Source of the DNA: Ilyonectria destructans
Taxonomy: Eukaryota > Ascomycota > Sordariomycetes > Hypocreales > Nectriaceae
DNA: 64,000 bases
Direction of reading: 5' to 3'
Assembly: GCA_020740775.1 (NCBI GenBank)
Contig: JAHEWK010000004.1
Span: 992,001-1,056,000, forward strand
In this document: positions 36,701 through 48,994 of the stretch, piece after piece
Layout: each line of letters opens with the position of its first letter
Position numbering within the stretch: position 1 is the stretch's first letter
Translations under genes and position numbers: made by a program
The notes under the pieces: generated by a model
The model's input: only the letters and a program-made list of their open reading frames with translations
The model's database searches: none
What the model was told of the DNA's origin: nothing

Positions 36701-39700
36701 CTTGAAACCAATGCAATAGAAGGGAAGATCGTCGATCTTGCTTTTGGCGGTGTCCTTCTCTTCCTTGTCGACCTCACCATTAAATTGCGACGTCTCGTCA
36801 GCGAGAATCTTGGTGTCCTTCACGAAGCAATCCCACTCGTGTGGGTGGAGTTGCTTGAGGTATTCCAGGAGGGTGACACGAGAGTAAGGCTCATCCTCAC
36901 GAATAATCTCACGCAGAGACAAGAGAATCTTCTCGCTATAGTGAGGGATCATGACAGTGAAGGTGGGCATGTTGTCCACAGGGAGGGGCTCAGGGATCGG
37001 AGTCGACAAGGACTGGGCAAAGAAGGAGATTCGGCGCTCAGCCTCGCTATATGTGGGGAAGAATTCGGTCTTGAAGGAATGATCTTCCTGAGAAACGAAG
37101 AAAGTAGGAGCGCGAAGAGTTCGCTTACCCTCCTGCTCCGAGGGAACCTGGTGGTAGAGAAGCTTCTGAACGTGATCGATGGCCAGGAGATGCTCGCGAT
37201 ACATTGAGATGACGACGGCGTTCCAGATTTGGGAGATGAGGACCTTGGGTTTGTACTTGATTTCCATGTCTCCAGTAGCGAGGACCTTGGAATAGATACG
37301 CTTCGGCAGACGAGAGAAAATGTTCCTCCACGGGGTCCAGAGCGAGGTACCAATGTAGAAAGATCGGGCGACGGAGAATACGGTGTTGAGAAGAACGTAC
37401 CACAAGTAGGTATCGAGGAAGAAGAAGATGAGGTCGGTGAAGGCCATCAGAATCAACAAGATCAGGGGCTGGTACTTGCAGAGAATGTTTCCACCAAGCA
37501 AGTTGTCTCCAAGACAGCTCTTAACGTTCATACTGGCCAAATATCTAATAGGGTCACGGAATGACAAAATCAGGAAGGCATAGGAAACGCCCATCTTGAT
37601 GCCAAAAACAACGATCCACAGTCCATAAGACATGAACATATCGTTGCCCTTGAGTCTCGCGTAGCTAGCGGTAAAGGTCTGGCTGGCCACGTAACGTCTC
37701 GTCTTAGTCGTCAGGTAGCTGCCGAACAAGCCACCAAGCGGCATGACGGAGAAGAAGATGAAGGTGATGATAGCAATGATGAAGTGGACGATGCCGAGAA
37801 TCAAGTCGATTTTAGCAGGGCCAGGGATCATGAAGACCTTGACACCAGGACCGACATTGATAGCGAAGATAATAATGAGGAAGAGGAGCCTCTTGGTCAA
37901 GTGCTGAGCACCAGCCCAGCGTCGTGGAACGTAGGCCCACTCGGCAAGAGTCGCAATGATCTGAATAAGGGATGCAATACCACCACCAAAGCCGACAGAG
38001 GAAAATTGCTTGGCTTTGGACGGAGACTGATTGACCTGTTGTTCGTACTTGGGGCCAAAGAGGATGGAAGGGGAATTGTGGGCGACATAGAACCAGTACA
38101 TGGTCAAGTGGATGATCCAAATACGGTTAAAGTTGACGAGAAGATGCATCCAAGAGCGAGCCTCCTTGTACGTCTTGAAGAAGCACTTCTTCCAGTTGAC
38201 ATCGGTGAGTTTAAGGTATCGCTCAGCAGGGGGCACGTCAACGAGCTTGCTCTTATCCTGAAGGACGATGCGCTGAATACCCTCGGGGTACCAGAACAGC
38301 TGGTTGCAATCATCATAACCAACGATGTCCTTGTGATCACGCTCTCGACGAACGTACACGCCGTCAAGAATCTCATAGCCCTGGTCTCTCAGGTACTGGT
38401 ACAGAGGCGTGATGACGTTGTTAAGGAAGGTGAACTCGTCAACAGGCTCCACAAGAGCCTGGCAGGCAGGGGAGTTGAGGTAGTCGTCGGCACACTTGAA
38501 GATGAAGCACAAGCACTCGGGCATGTACCGGACCTGATTGGCTTCACCCCAGCATAGAAGGTACAGCGCAATCTGGCGGACCCGATCATGCTGCGACATG
38601 CGGTTCATGCGTGTCTTCCAACGGTATTCTGCTGCTTCAAGGCTGTCATCGCCCTCGAGGTCATTAAGAGTCTCGGCTTCGTTATCGGCGTCCTTCTTCT
38701 TGTTCTTGGACTTCTTGCGCTTCGAGCCCTTGCCCATGTTGGCGAAACCGACGGAATCATCGAGATCCAATTGGGCGGCAAAGTACCACTTGCGGTAGTT
38801 GGCATTATCTCCGCCAATGTAGTCGGCATGGAGCGATAACAGGGCCTGGTTAGGAGTCATGCGAGATGCTCTCGAGTCCAAGAGGATCATAAAATGGTCG
38901 TACATGTTGCGCATGCTGTCCCTCTGGAAACCAAACTTGGAAGTCAGATCCAGGAAAATGTCCTCAATCTCCTCTTTGGAGAGAGGGATTTGGGCGTCGG
39001 AGGTCCAAGCCGGATAGGGCTCGCGGGAGCGCTGGCCAGCAGGAAGGACATTGCCGTAATCCATACCATAGTTGGGGGTGGAGGCGCCTGAGGAGCGATT
39101 GGCACCGTAGGAGATTTGGGAAGAAGGGGGACGGTATCCACGGCCACCTTGACCTTCGGCGTAGCTATCGTATCGCTCATCGCCACGACCGTAGTAGTCC
39201 ATCTCAGCGGCGCGGGCCATGTCGGACCTCATAGTGAAATCGCTGAAGGTCTCAGAATCTTCCTCAGACCCCTGTCGGCCGCCTTGACCCCGCTGGTTGT
39301 TGCCGTTGCTGTTGTAGTCCTGGTCATAGTAACCGCCGTCCTGTCCATTGTAGTAGTCGTCCTGGTACTGGTCATGGCCGTCATAGTAACCGCCGTCCTG
39401 TTGATAGGGGTTGTTGGCGTCGGCGTTATAGTAGCCACTGTGGAAAATACTGAGTTAGTCGCAGGGAAAAGTCAATTCCAGATGTAGAGGGTGGTGCTCA
39501 CGATTCATCATAGTAGCCATCGTTGTTACCATGTTGTCCCTGCTGCTGCTGTTGACCCTGTGCTTGTCCTTGTCCTTGTTGTTGGCCGCGGTTATCGTAG
39601 CCTTGGTCGTAGTACTGGTCGTCCTGGTAATAGGAATCAGTGTTTCCACCTTGCGCGTGCGCATTTCCCTGTCCCTGATGCTGGCCGTAGCCATCATCAT

Positions 39701-39737
39701 ATTGGTCATTGCGACCACCGCCTGGATATCCCGACAT
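33769..39737 (-). CDS. FKS1: 1,3-beta-glucan synthase catalytic subunit
   Basis: Plasma-membrane GT48 enzyme that makes 1,3-beta-glucan from UDP-glucose for the cell wall, under Rho1 control. Three exons, 39737-39502, 39437-34158 and 34105-33769, give 1,950 aa, normal for filamentous fungi. The first 170 residues are Gly/Gln/Tyr/Asp-rich and disordered. The conserved soluble part follows ([20 protein letters not shown]), then the first group of membrane helices with FLILSFRDP at residues 700-708, the stretch equivalent to echinocandin hot spot 1. The large cytosolic catalytic domain has [20 protein letters not shown] and [18 protein letters not shown]. The second membrane block contains [11 protein letters not shown], the hot spot 2 region. 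The last exon adds a basic stretch (KLRRRR), one more helix and a Ser/Thr/Gly tail. A likely leader intron lies just upstream. Confidence 0.97.
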
Positions 39738-39756
39738 GTTGTTTGAATGAACTTAT

Positions 39757-39917
39757 CTAGCGGCGAGAAAAGAACACGCGTGTTAGCATGGTAAAGTAAG
39801 GAGATGGATCGAGAGGGGAATCGTGGGATGCAAACACTCTCCTCATCGCACGAGGCGATGGAGGTGACGTGAGGACGCGTAGGTGGAACTGGACAAGAAA
39901 AGCCAATGTCAACTCAC
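39757..39917 (-). other. Probable 5' UTR intron of FKS1
   Basis: On the minus strand a consensus donor (AAGTGAGT at 39917) is followed 161 nt later by a CTAG acceptor ending at 39757, with a perfect fungal branch site GCTAACAC about 25 nt before it. The acceptor is 19 nt upstream of the FKS1 ATG. Nothing in the segment codes for protein. Confidence 0.6.
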
Positions 39918-42900
39918 TTCGAGGCGTACATGGGGATGACGGTTGAAGGCGACACAACGGATGGGAATGTAAACAAGTGTGGCCGGCACAGTGAGACGAT
40001 CAGAGGAGATGTTGTGTGGTTGTGGTTGGGCGATTGGCCCAGATGACCAGCGGCGTGCAGACGGTGGCTGATCGTTGGCTGAAAGTCTTGGGTACCGTCG
40101 AAATCGATAAGGGATGAATCAACCACGCCTGTGAAGGAAGCGAGCGTGATTCACGAGGGTCGAGGCGAAGTCGTCGTCTCGGAAAGGGTCGCCTGGGGAA
40201 TTGGCGAGGTCGAAAAAGAGTGTCGCGATACTCGTTACAGGACGAGCAAAGGGGACGATGGTTTTAGCGGAGAGGAAACGCTGGACGTGTCGGCGCCGGG
40301 TTATCCAGGTTGGGGGGGTGGGTTCGACCGTACCGCACAAGGGGGTTTCGGGCGGAAATTGGCAGGGAACGAAGAATGAGCGAGTGAAGGTTGGTCCCCG
40401 GGCGGGAACAAAATGCTGCGAAGAAGTGACTGTCTTTGACTTTCCCCCGACACACACACACGCAAACACAGAAAAAGCGATTAGGATGTGGAGTGAGTGG
40501 CAGAGAGAGAGAGGGAGAAGAAGCGGGAGGAAGGAAGAGAAGAGGAAGAGTAGGGTGCGAGCGAGAGGGAGTAAAGGGGAGTACGCGACTGAGAGGCGTG
40601 GGATTTGGGAGTGCGCGCGGGAAAGTGGAGGTGCAGGAAAGCGCAGGGAGGGGGGGAAGGAGGCCAATGTCAATGTACTAGGTGGCCGCTATGAATGGTG
40701 CAGTTACAGTGGAAGAGCCGAGTTTACAGTGACTGGGGACAGTGCCCAGGTGCCGCTGAAGCAGCCTTCCACGGTGCAATTCCGCTAATGGAGCCAGAGG
40801 TACTCAGTGAAGGTGGTGCCTGGGAGGCACTGTGCACGCTGCATGGGTTTGAGCGGTGCGAGTGTGGTGTGTGTGTGCGCTGTCTGCAGTGGATCCTTCC
40901 TGTCCCAACTTGTTCCCTGCTGTCTTCCATGCTTCCGGCCCTCTGACGCTCATCATTCTCTCACTTTCAGGTACCGTGAGTTGAGAGGCAGCCCCAATCG
41001 CCCCCCCTAATGCAGAGCCGAGATGTGTGTATGGGGGGGTACGTACATACTTGTATGGGGGTACATGGGAGGATGCTGCAAAGTAAAGTTGGAACCAACG
41101 CCCGCCAGTCGCAGTCGCAGGCGCAGCACAGCGCAAACCAGGGGCGCGGGACAGGGATAAGGCGAAGTTGGACCACGGTCAGTGCACCCAGGGGCAGAGA
41201 GGGGCCAGAGACCAGGAGTCACTGTGGTTGGGCTGGCCAAATCTGTGGGTGGTTCCTCGGCGGCGTTGGTGTTGGCGTTAGTGCTGGCGGTTGGGGCCTT
41301 TTTTTCCTGGCCAGGTTTCCTTTTGGTGGCTGGGGCGCAGAAGCGCATTCGTCGCCTCCGAGGACCCGCTAGATACATCACAGAGACTTTATCGGATCCT
41401 TCGGGTGCCTCCCGTCCATCCCCTGCTCTGCTGAGCAAGCTAACCCATCGCCAATCAGGCCCCTCATTCCGCTGAGGTAAGCCATATCACAGTGATTGTC
41501 TGGCGCTGAGAGTGCTGTGGGCACAGCGAGTCTGGCCCCCCCTGCATCCACTAAGTGCTTGCCAGAGCCTGCTCGAATCCACTGGGAAAAGGGACCATCC
41601 TCTCGGACTGTGGCCTCCCAAGTTGCTCCCAGGTACCAGCGAGAATGGGAAATAGTCCGACACGCGTCCCTCATTGGAGCTGGGACATCGTCCCCCTTGG
41701 GCCCGTGGACGCTGGGCGATGTGCGCTGGAGCGGCGGGCCTGTAGACGCCCCCTGAACGGCGCGTCCGGACTTCCAAGACACGCCGCACTCTGGTGGTCT
41801 ATCTTTGTCTCTCCCAAGTCTTGGGCCTTCGGTAAGTACTTTGTTCCACGCAGGTCCTTTCCGCGACTCGTTGTACCGTACGTGATGTGCCAGATCTATC
41901 CAAATCGAGGCATCCATCACCTAAGTTTGTTGGAGGGTGGCCTCCTCGCATCCTCTGCTCCAACGTCCCACCAACCTCGTATATTGTACAGCATAAGTTA
42001 CGTAGCTGTACGTATGGAGTACCAAGCTAGAAGACCCACGACTGTGATGCACTGTATTTTCCATACTCGCCTTGCCTCGATGTGCGTTGAAACGAGACAG
42101 AAGAGTCAGAGAATGGAAGCGAGGCATGTCTTTGGTGGTTCGGCCAGATTGATGAGTGCAGGGGAGTGGAGGACGGTAAACCGGTTTTCCTTTCGATACC
42201 TTGCCGATCATCAACAGTCAACTGCGACGTCCTCACTCAAGGCATAGTGTTTGCATGTCTCGACCTCTGACTGCGTGGTTACGTCGTTTTCTGTTGCGAG
42301 GAAGACGTTCCTATCTCGTATACCGCCGTCCACGCCTGCACTATTGGCTGGTGATGACGGTGGATGGTGACGGTGCTGGACGCACATGCAAAAACGCATT
42401 CACAACGTAGCACATCCACATTTGTATGCTAGAAATGACAGGGCCCTGTAATATTCCCTAGACTGCTCACACGCGTTCAATCTCTCTCAATAATTAATAC
42501 AGACCCTTCTCGGCCAGTTCCGCAAAATAGCTCTCCTCGCCCAGTGACATGCTGCTACACCGGGAGTGTTCAGTCTTGTGGTGGGGACGTTCCGCTCCTT
42601 TCATCCCGTCTCGCCCGGCAAGGAGTCAAGCCGTCCAGGCATCAAGCCTCCGTGCTGGCGGGATTGCGGGAGTCCGATCCATCCGGGAGCTGGATTCTCC
42701 TCTCACGCCTAGGTTTCCGGGCGACTTGATCTGCCGCGTCTCGGGAGGGTTAGTGGGAGGCATGATTGCTGTGCAGATTTGCGGAGGTATCTCAAATCTC
42801 TAATACCTCGGGGAACTGTTCTCGTGCGTCGGATTGTGCAACGCAGTAGCTTTGGACCGCGGATTGACCGATGCTCGATGAGCAGCAGGAAATCTGCCTC

Positions 42901-44782
42901 CACCTACCTACGCCTGCGCACACTAGGATGCAGGAACAAACACACCCAAAAAGTGCATTGCGTCGGCAGTGGAGAATGAAGGAGAGACCGAGAGAAATCT
43001 CCCCGACGCGGAAAGAAATCAAGATGGTTGGCCCTGGTGGCTTGCATCATAACCGTCCGTTCCATCTTCCATTTCATCGCCTTTCTCTGACAATTCTTCC
43101 TCCGACCTCCTCCACTTACTCTCCACACAACGCCGTCAGCAACAAGTCAACGACTTTTTATCGATGACGACTGCTCCTCTCCGGGGCACACTATCCTCCG
43201 CGGCCAGTCGTAGTGCTGTGCCTAGGTAGGTAGCCGGGGGTGTGCCCTGTTCATCAGACTTCAGGCTCGGACCAGGGGACGATCCCACGCGATCCCGATC
43301 AATCCCAAAATGGGACGGCGTCGTGTCGCCCTTTTCTCGTATCCACATTTGCCCCATATCGTTTGGATCCTCGAGTCCTTGAATCCTCAGGTCTGGTCTG
43401 TCCCAGATGTCAGACGAACCTGGCGCGCAGCCACCCGCCTGCTAGAGTAAGATGCACCCGCGGCAAGCCTGTTCAAACCTCTGTGTATTTAATGGACAGG
43501 CTACCAAGAAACGAGGGGCCGAGACCATCGCCAATATCGCGGCGGGAAATGGCAAGATAAGAGAAGTCGGCACTCGCCACCGCCATCTATCACCCCGGAC
43601 AGTACGTTCCATTACCATTATTATCCCTGTTGTACCCATGAAGTACCGACGCCTGGCGAGCGATCATTCAACCAACGTCGGACTCCAGTCTCCAACCATT
43701 CATCGATAGCCAGGGGTGTTTTCGGGGGTTGCTTGATAAGTGACAGTGGGCCCAGGCTGGTCGCCCCCTTTTTCCTGGTTCCCACTCGCCGCGCGCGCGC
43801 AGTGGACCAGGGACGGGCCAAGGCATGACTGCGGAAGGCGAAGCATTGTCACAGGTTGTGAGAGTTGGAGGATATGATTGATGGCGATACGTCAATCGGT
43901 GTCGTGGCCTGCCTAGTGGCAATTGCTTGAATGCTCCTCCTCCTCATCTCTCTATCTGCGACGTTTCGAGATGGCAACAGCAGCCAACAATCATCCGCAT
44001 CCTCCATTCTCCCCGGCTCCGATCTACAGCAGCCCCTTAACAAAGAGAACACCTCTCTACCTATGATATTGATTCTTTAGCTCCTCGTTCCTTGTTGCTT
44101 TCTCTCGGGACGCTCGGGTACAACCATCCAACCCCATGGCTTCCGTGATTAGGTTGCTTCGTGTTCTCGACTAGTTCTGGAATCATCAAGCCAAGCAAAG
44201 GCGGTTCTAATTAGCCCTATTAATAGACAACAGCATTTCTAAGCTTCATTCAACCCCGGACTCCGAGGTGTCCGCTGTCCACATCAAGAGATGTCCGCGG
44301 GTGAAAGTCCTGCCCATTCCTATGTCGCATATGCCATGCCACCCTCTCTATCGAGTACATCGTTTATATTGCACTCATGTCTCTGTGAGCTATAACCTTG
44401 TCTTTGACTCTCGATGCAGTCCACATTCCGGACTGAGGGGGCCCAATGTAGCCGTCACGTGATTCCACGAGGCACCATAGCTTTTTGAGTAGGTAGTGTT
44501 GCCCCTGGTAACGCTTCTCGAGCCACACAGTAGTTGAACCATTCCGTACATTCCATAGTGAACAATTCCATCTCAACCATCACTGCAGAGCCGCATGGAC
44601 AAGGCTGCCCACCATCCTAACATGGCGTTTTGTATTATTTAGCATTACTCACCCATCGTCTGATTAGAGGTATCACCTCATCTTTTTACATGCCTGAGGA
44701 GAACAGCCAAATCCAACGACTTCAGCCGTTGCCCTCCAACATCCCGCCAACCACCATACCATTACATCCCAGCATCTCCACT
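39918..44782. promoter_or_regulatory. 4.9-kb gene-free region between divergent FKS1 and SprT genes
   Basis: No open frame in this long stretch has a domain, start context and composition that I can support; the longest candidates (for example 41378-41920 minus) have no family resemblance. The part next to FKS1 (39918-40700) is purine-rich on the plus strand, so CT-rich on the FKS1 strand, which fits a long leader. Short repeats occur near 41026-41066 (TATGGGGG and GTACGTACATAC). The last 700 bp are AT-richer. Non-coding transcripts or distal promoter elements are possible but not visible from sequence alone. Confidence 0.45.
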
Positions 44783-46930
44783 ATGGCTCGCCTAGCCGAC
44801 TTCTGTCCCTCCAGCGACGACGAACTTCCAGATTTGAAAACTCTTCTCCGTAAGCCCAGTACCAGGGCAACGAGAGGAGTGAACCCAACGTCCAAAACTG
44901 AGGCAAAGTCTTTGACTCCCAAACCCACATCCAGGTCTGGAACCCGTCGAGTGCGTCGGCTTGGTGAATCTAGCCAACCCACACCCAACCCTCTCTTTCA
45001 AAAGTGGAGTTCTGAAGAGCCCAGGAGCTCTCGGGGCAGCGTGGAAGCGAAACCAAGGGAATCCCGACATAGGGCGAAGCAAGCGCCAGTGAGGAAGCCC
45101 AGCAAGAGCCCATCCTCTAATTCAGACTCTGAAAACGATGAGGATGAAGATGACGATGACGATGACGATGACCAACCTCGTCTACGTGTACGGGACGCCC
45201 AAAGGAGGCGGCCACGTATTATCGAGGATTCGGAGGATGATGCCGACCACATCAGTGGCTCTGACCAGGAGACATTGCTAACGAGGGTTCGACATCTTCA
45301 AAAGACGAAATCGGAGGCAGTCACAGAACCCAAACTAGATACCAAGCCTCGGGTTTCCAAAACTATTCCGGAGGATAGGTCTAAGGCGTCGAAGATTGCA
45401 AAGGACTTGGACAGTGGGTCGGAAACAGAGACAATTCGTGACGATGCTGAAGCCGAAGATCCCAGCATCTATCAGACTGCGGAAGAGGAATCTTCAGAGT
45501 TCAGTAATAACTCCGCATTTGACTCTGACGCCGACGACTCGCCGTTTCGACCTCAGAGGAGACTGACTACCAAATCGGCCTCTGGACAAGTTCGGATCCC
45601 ATCTGAGACAAAGAATACCGTCTCGTTAATAAAGAATATCCCTTCACTAGGCCCCGCGACTATCGGGCAACGCAAAGGCTCTACAGAAGGTAAGAAGAAG
45701 AGCATTTCTTCAAGCCAGGAAACGGCAACCAAGACGATCCCTCGGTCCAGACAAACATCGCGCGAGTACACGAAAGGCGAACGGCCCAAAGCCTCTGCAG
45801 CCAAATCAAGCGTCGCTGATCTTGCAGACTCCCTCTCCAAGCTTCGGTTTCAACTCCAGGACTTTTCAGACGAAGACACCAAAACTTCGAGGGCCGACCA
45901 GTTCACCACACCCCCTAGTACCCCTCCACGGACTTCCAAAGCAAAGGGCTTAACATCGCCCACGAAGCAAAATCAAATCCCAAAGACGCCCCATGGGCCC
46001 GGGATGGACGACTTCTGGAGCCAAGATCTAGTCAACGACTGGAACGACCAGCATTCTCCGCGGAAACTCATTCTCCCTCCGGTCACCAAGAGCCCCTCCA
46101 AGTCAAGTCCGAAGAAGGGGCCCAAGCCGGAGACTAAGAAGGCCTTCCAGGCCAGGAAGCACGCCCTCGCCGAGAGTTTCCTGGGCGAACTTGACCGTGA
46201 TATCACACAGGGCAGGGTTGCTGAGCTGGCCGAGTCGACAGGCGGCGTGAAATTGGTCTGGACCAAGACGCTCAACACCACTGCCGGACGCGCGAGCTGG
46301 CGGCGGGAGACAATCCGCACGCGACAGGCCGACGGCACGCAAGTATCAGTGGAATTCAAGCACCACGCATCCATCGAGCTAGCTGAAAAGGTCATCGATG
46401 ACGAAAATCGGCTGCTCAATGTCCTAGCACACGAGTTCTGTCACCTAGCCAACTTCATGGTCAGTGGCGTGACCAACAACCCGCACGGCAAGGAGTTCAA
46501 GGTCTGGGCGGCCCAGTGTTCACGCACCTTTGCAGATCGCGGTATCGAGGTGACGACCAAGCACAGTTATGATATCGACTTCAAGTACGTCTGGGAGTGT
46601 GAGGCATGCGCTACTGAGTTCAAGCGTCACTCCAAGAGTATCGACCCGCAGCGACATAGATGCGGTAGTTGCAAGGGGATGCTGCGGCAGACGAAACCTG
46701 TGCCCAGGGGAGGAGCCAAGACCACGAGTCGGTACCAGGAGTTTGTCAAGGAGCAGATGGCTGTGGTGAGAGGGGAGAATCCGGGGAGTCCACAGAAGAA
46801 TGTGATGAAGTTGATTGCGGCAAAGTGGGCGAAGCAAGAGGGTTCCACTAAGACTGGCAAGGGAAGCAAGATATCTGTGGACAATATGGTTGAGAAGATG
46901 GTCGATCTGACACTTGAAGAAGACGTGTAG
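44783..46930 (+). CDS. SprT-like zinc metalloprotease with acidic disordered N-terminus (GCNA/Spartan-like)
   Basis: Single exon, 715 aa. The first half is Ser/Glu/Asp/Lys-rich and disordered with an unbroken Asp run (DEDEDDDDDDDD) and many S/T-P sites. From about residue 470 a SprT domain follows: KAFQARKHALAESFLGELDR, then the metal site H550-E-F-C-H554 with a third ligand H568 in NNPHGKEF. Next is a zinc ribbon (WECEACATEF and HRCGSCKG) and a basic C-terminal stretch resembling the degenerate HMG-like end of GCNA-type proteins. Relatives degrade proteins cross-linked to DNA, so a role in DNA-protein crosslink repair is inferred. An in-frame ATG at 44690 would add 31 residues; I prefer the ATG at 44783 (MARLADFCPSSDDELPDL), where family-like acidic sequence begins. 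Confidence 0.88.
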   Translation: MARLADFCPSSDDELPDLKTLLRKPSTRATRGVNPTSKTEAKSLTPKPTSRSGTRRVRRLGESSQPTPNPLFQKWSSEEPRSSRGSVEAKPRESRHRAKQAPVRKPSKSPSSNSDSENDEDEDDDDDDDDQPRLRVRDAQRRRPRIIEDSEDDADHISGSDQETLLTRVRHLQKTKSEAVTEPKLDTKPRVSKTIPEDRSKASKIAKDLDSGSETETIRDDAEAEDPSIYQTAEEESSEFSNNSAFDSDADDSPFRPQRRLTTKSASGQVRIPSETKNTVSLIKNIPSLGPATIGQRKGSTEGKKKSISSSQETATKTIPRSRQTSREYTKGERPKASAAKSSVADLADSLSKLRFQLQDFSDEDTKTSRADQFTTPPSTPPRTSKAKGLTSPTKQNQIPKTPHGPGMDDFWSQDLVNDWNDQHSPRKLILPPVTKSPSKSSPKKGPKPETKKAFQARKHALAESFLGELDRDITQGRVAELAESTGGVKLVWTKTLNTTAGRASWRRETIRTRQADGTQVSVEFKHHASIELAEKVIDDENRLLNVLAHEFCHLANFMVSGVTNNPHGKEFKVWAAQCSRTFADRGIEVTTKHSYDIDFKYVWECEACATEFKRHSKSIDPQRHRCGSCKGMLRQTKPVPRGGAKTTSRYQEFVKEQMAVVRGENPGSPQKNVMKLIAAKWAKQEGSTKTGKGSKISVDNMVEKMVDLTLEEDV

Positions 46931-47357
46931 GAGCATCGAGGTGGTGGTTGTGGTTGTTCCTTATTATGTGAGAGAATACTGCAATAGATGTTCATGTCCA
47001 ATGATAATGATTGATGAGCAAAACCACATGTCGCCATTCCAGACCTGTACAAAGCTATGACATCTGATCTGGGCGTTCCAGTTCCATAGAAACGCTGGTG
47101 CTGAATGATAACCCAATCCACCAAGTATCCTCCTGGACAAGGTACAAGAGACGTCCTAAGGCTACGTACGGTGTGACTATCAATTCCATTTACCCACTTC
47201 TTCTACCTACCCATACGAGCGTACTGGCCGTTTCAGTCGTAATATTCATCCTAAGATCCGTGCCAATATATCCATCCATCTGCCTGGCCTTCCTTCCATC
47301 CGTCTAAACTTACTCTCCGCCCTGTGATTACTCTCACTAAACATGATATGCGCCGAC
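46931..47357. other. Convergent 3' flanks of SprT and Mog1; nothing recognised
   Basis: 427 bp between two stop codons, AT-richer than the coding DNA, with no open frame of interest. It should hold both 3' UTRs. Confidence 0.55.
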
Positions 47358-48089
47358 TCAAGAATCGGCAAACAGGCCCCAGTCCTTGATCTTAAACGAA
47401 GACCAGATGCGGGCAGAATACTCAACGGCATCGCCAATGAGCTTTCCCTGACGTCCGAGCTCGAGATCGACATCGTCCTCGTCGTACTCGCCCTTGATGT
47501 GGGGCACGTTGATGGTGATGAGGATATCGGTCTTAAATTTTTCGAGGCGCAAGAGGGTAAGTGTGATGGCTGTGAAGTCGGGGGCGGACGTCTGGTCGCG
47601 GGGTTGGCTGACGTGCGGTGTCTGCGTAGAGATGAGGGTATACGCCGGTATTCCAGCTCTGCGGGGATAATAAGTCAGTACCACGAAGCGAAAAACGGTA
47701 TAACTGTAACTTACTCGAGCCTGCTGAACTCAGTCTCGGCGGTATTCCAGATCTTGACAGTGTCGATGTCAGAACCGACCATATCCTCCAGATGCGCCGT
47801 CATAGCGCGGCCATCGATCTCAGGGCCAGTTCCGGACTCGCCAACGCGCTCGGTAATGTCGAAGATTATGCTAGTGAAGCCTTCCTGGTCGATCCAGACC
47901 TCTTGATTGTCGGGGACCTGTCGCAACTTGCTACGCGAGAGCAGATGCTAGTCAGTATGGGAGGAGCGACAAATAGGTCTGCGCGCAAAGGCGACGGAGG
48001 ACAAGGGCGTACCTGACGTCGGCAAAGGTGGAGGGTAGGTCGGCGACGATTGCGCCGCCGAAGAGCGGAGTGCTGACGAACTCGGGCAT
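47358..48089 (-). CDS. MOG1: Ran-binding nuclear import factor Mog1
   Basis: Small nuclear protein that binds Ran and releases its nucleotide, helping protein import. Three exons, 48089-48013, 47930-47715 and 47658-47358, give 197 aa, close to other Mog1 proteins. The start MPEFVSTPLFGGAIVADLP matches the family opening (a hydrophobic FGGA followed by a P-x-x-F/W-x-D-x-S/R segment). The second exon has LRQVPDNQEVWID, the conserved DNQEV motif in the Ran-binding face, then SIIFDITERV. The last exon ends with a strand-helix pattern and DWGLFADS. It works in the same process as Kap121, 30 kb away, with no sign of shared control. Divergent from HNT1. Confidence 0.92.
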
Positions 48090-48994
48090 CGTTGTAGAGT
48101 TGTTCTGGTGTTGTTGGAGTGCGTGGTCTTCTGGTGCCTGAAGATCCGAATGAGGGTCCAGGGTAAGAAGTTCAAGATGCGGGAGGGGAGCGGTTGATCA
48201 GGTTGGGAGGAAACGGGTCCCGTAAAAAGAACAAGGCGCAGCCTCAATTTAAGCGTCAGATGGTTTCGGTAATGAATACCCAGAAGAGTTAAGAGGAAGG
48301 CTACCTAATAACTGACAGACGAAGGATCATGGATGTCTGGTGTAATTTGTAGGCAGCTCTGCAGGCAGGTTTGGCACCACCATCCTTGGAGGGGTCCGCC
48401 CGGCCATTGTGGCGGGGTACGTACCGTCAAGTGACCCCTCGCAGAATGACGTACATACAGCCTCGTTTTGTGACGGAGGTGTCCCACAGCTACACATCAT
48501 GACGGGATCAATGATTTTTAGAAGACCGGAAAAGGGACAACCTGCATACTTTATGGGAGCAAAAAGTATACCAACTGAATCGCACCACTTCCTAGATCGG
48601 GAAAACGGGCAAAAAACAAAAATTCGAATCCGGAACTTCCAGACGAAGAGATGCCAAAGATTGGGAGAATGGAGTCTGTTGGGCCAATCCCACGGTCACA
48701 TCTGGTAAAAGGCAAGAGGTGAGTTCGATGGGAGGTCCCACTCCGAAAGTCTGGTCGCTTATTTTGTTCTATAACCCCTCGTCCACCGATGCCTCAGGAA
48801 CCCCGTGCACTCAATGTGCACAACGGATGGTCGCCCGCTTTGCCCCTCCACGGAGCTCTTGTCGGAGCTGTCTGTATCCAGCGGGCGCCTATCATCTCTC
48901 GATCTTCGTCATTCCCTCCATCTTACTCCTCCTCCGTACATCGCAACGCTCCCAATCCTCTAACCACTCTCCAATTACCAGCCTCACCCTCATC
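48090..48994. promoter_or_regulatory. Divergent promoter between MOG1 and HNT1
   Basis: 905 bp between the two start codons. The plus strand from about 48850 to 48990 is C-rich (CCCTCCATCTTACTCCTCCTCC), a typical leader for HNT1. No gene or repeat array is seen. Confidence 0.55.

Noticed and set aside
41378..41920. 180-codon minus-strand frame in the 5-kb gap
   Set aside because: No domain, odd composition, and no splice or start context supporting a gene. GC-rich DNA yields such frames by chance.
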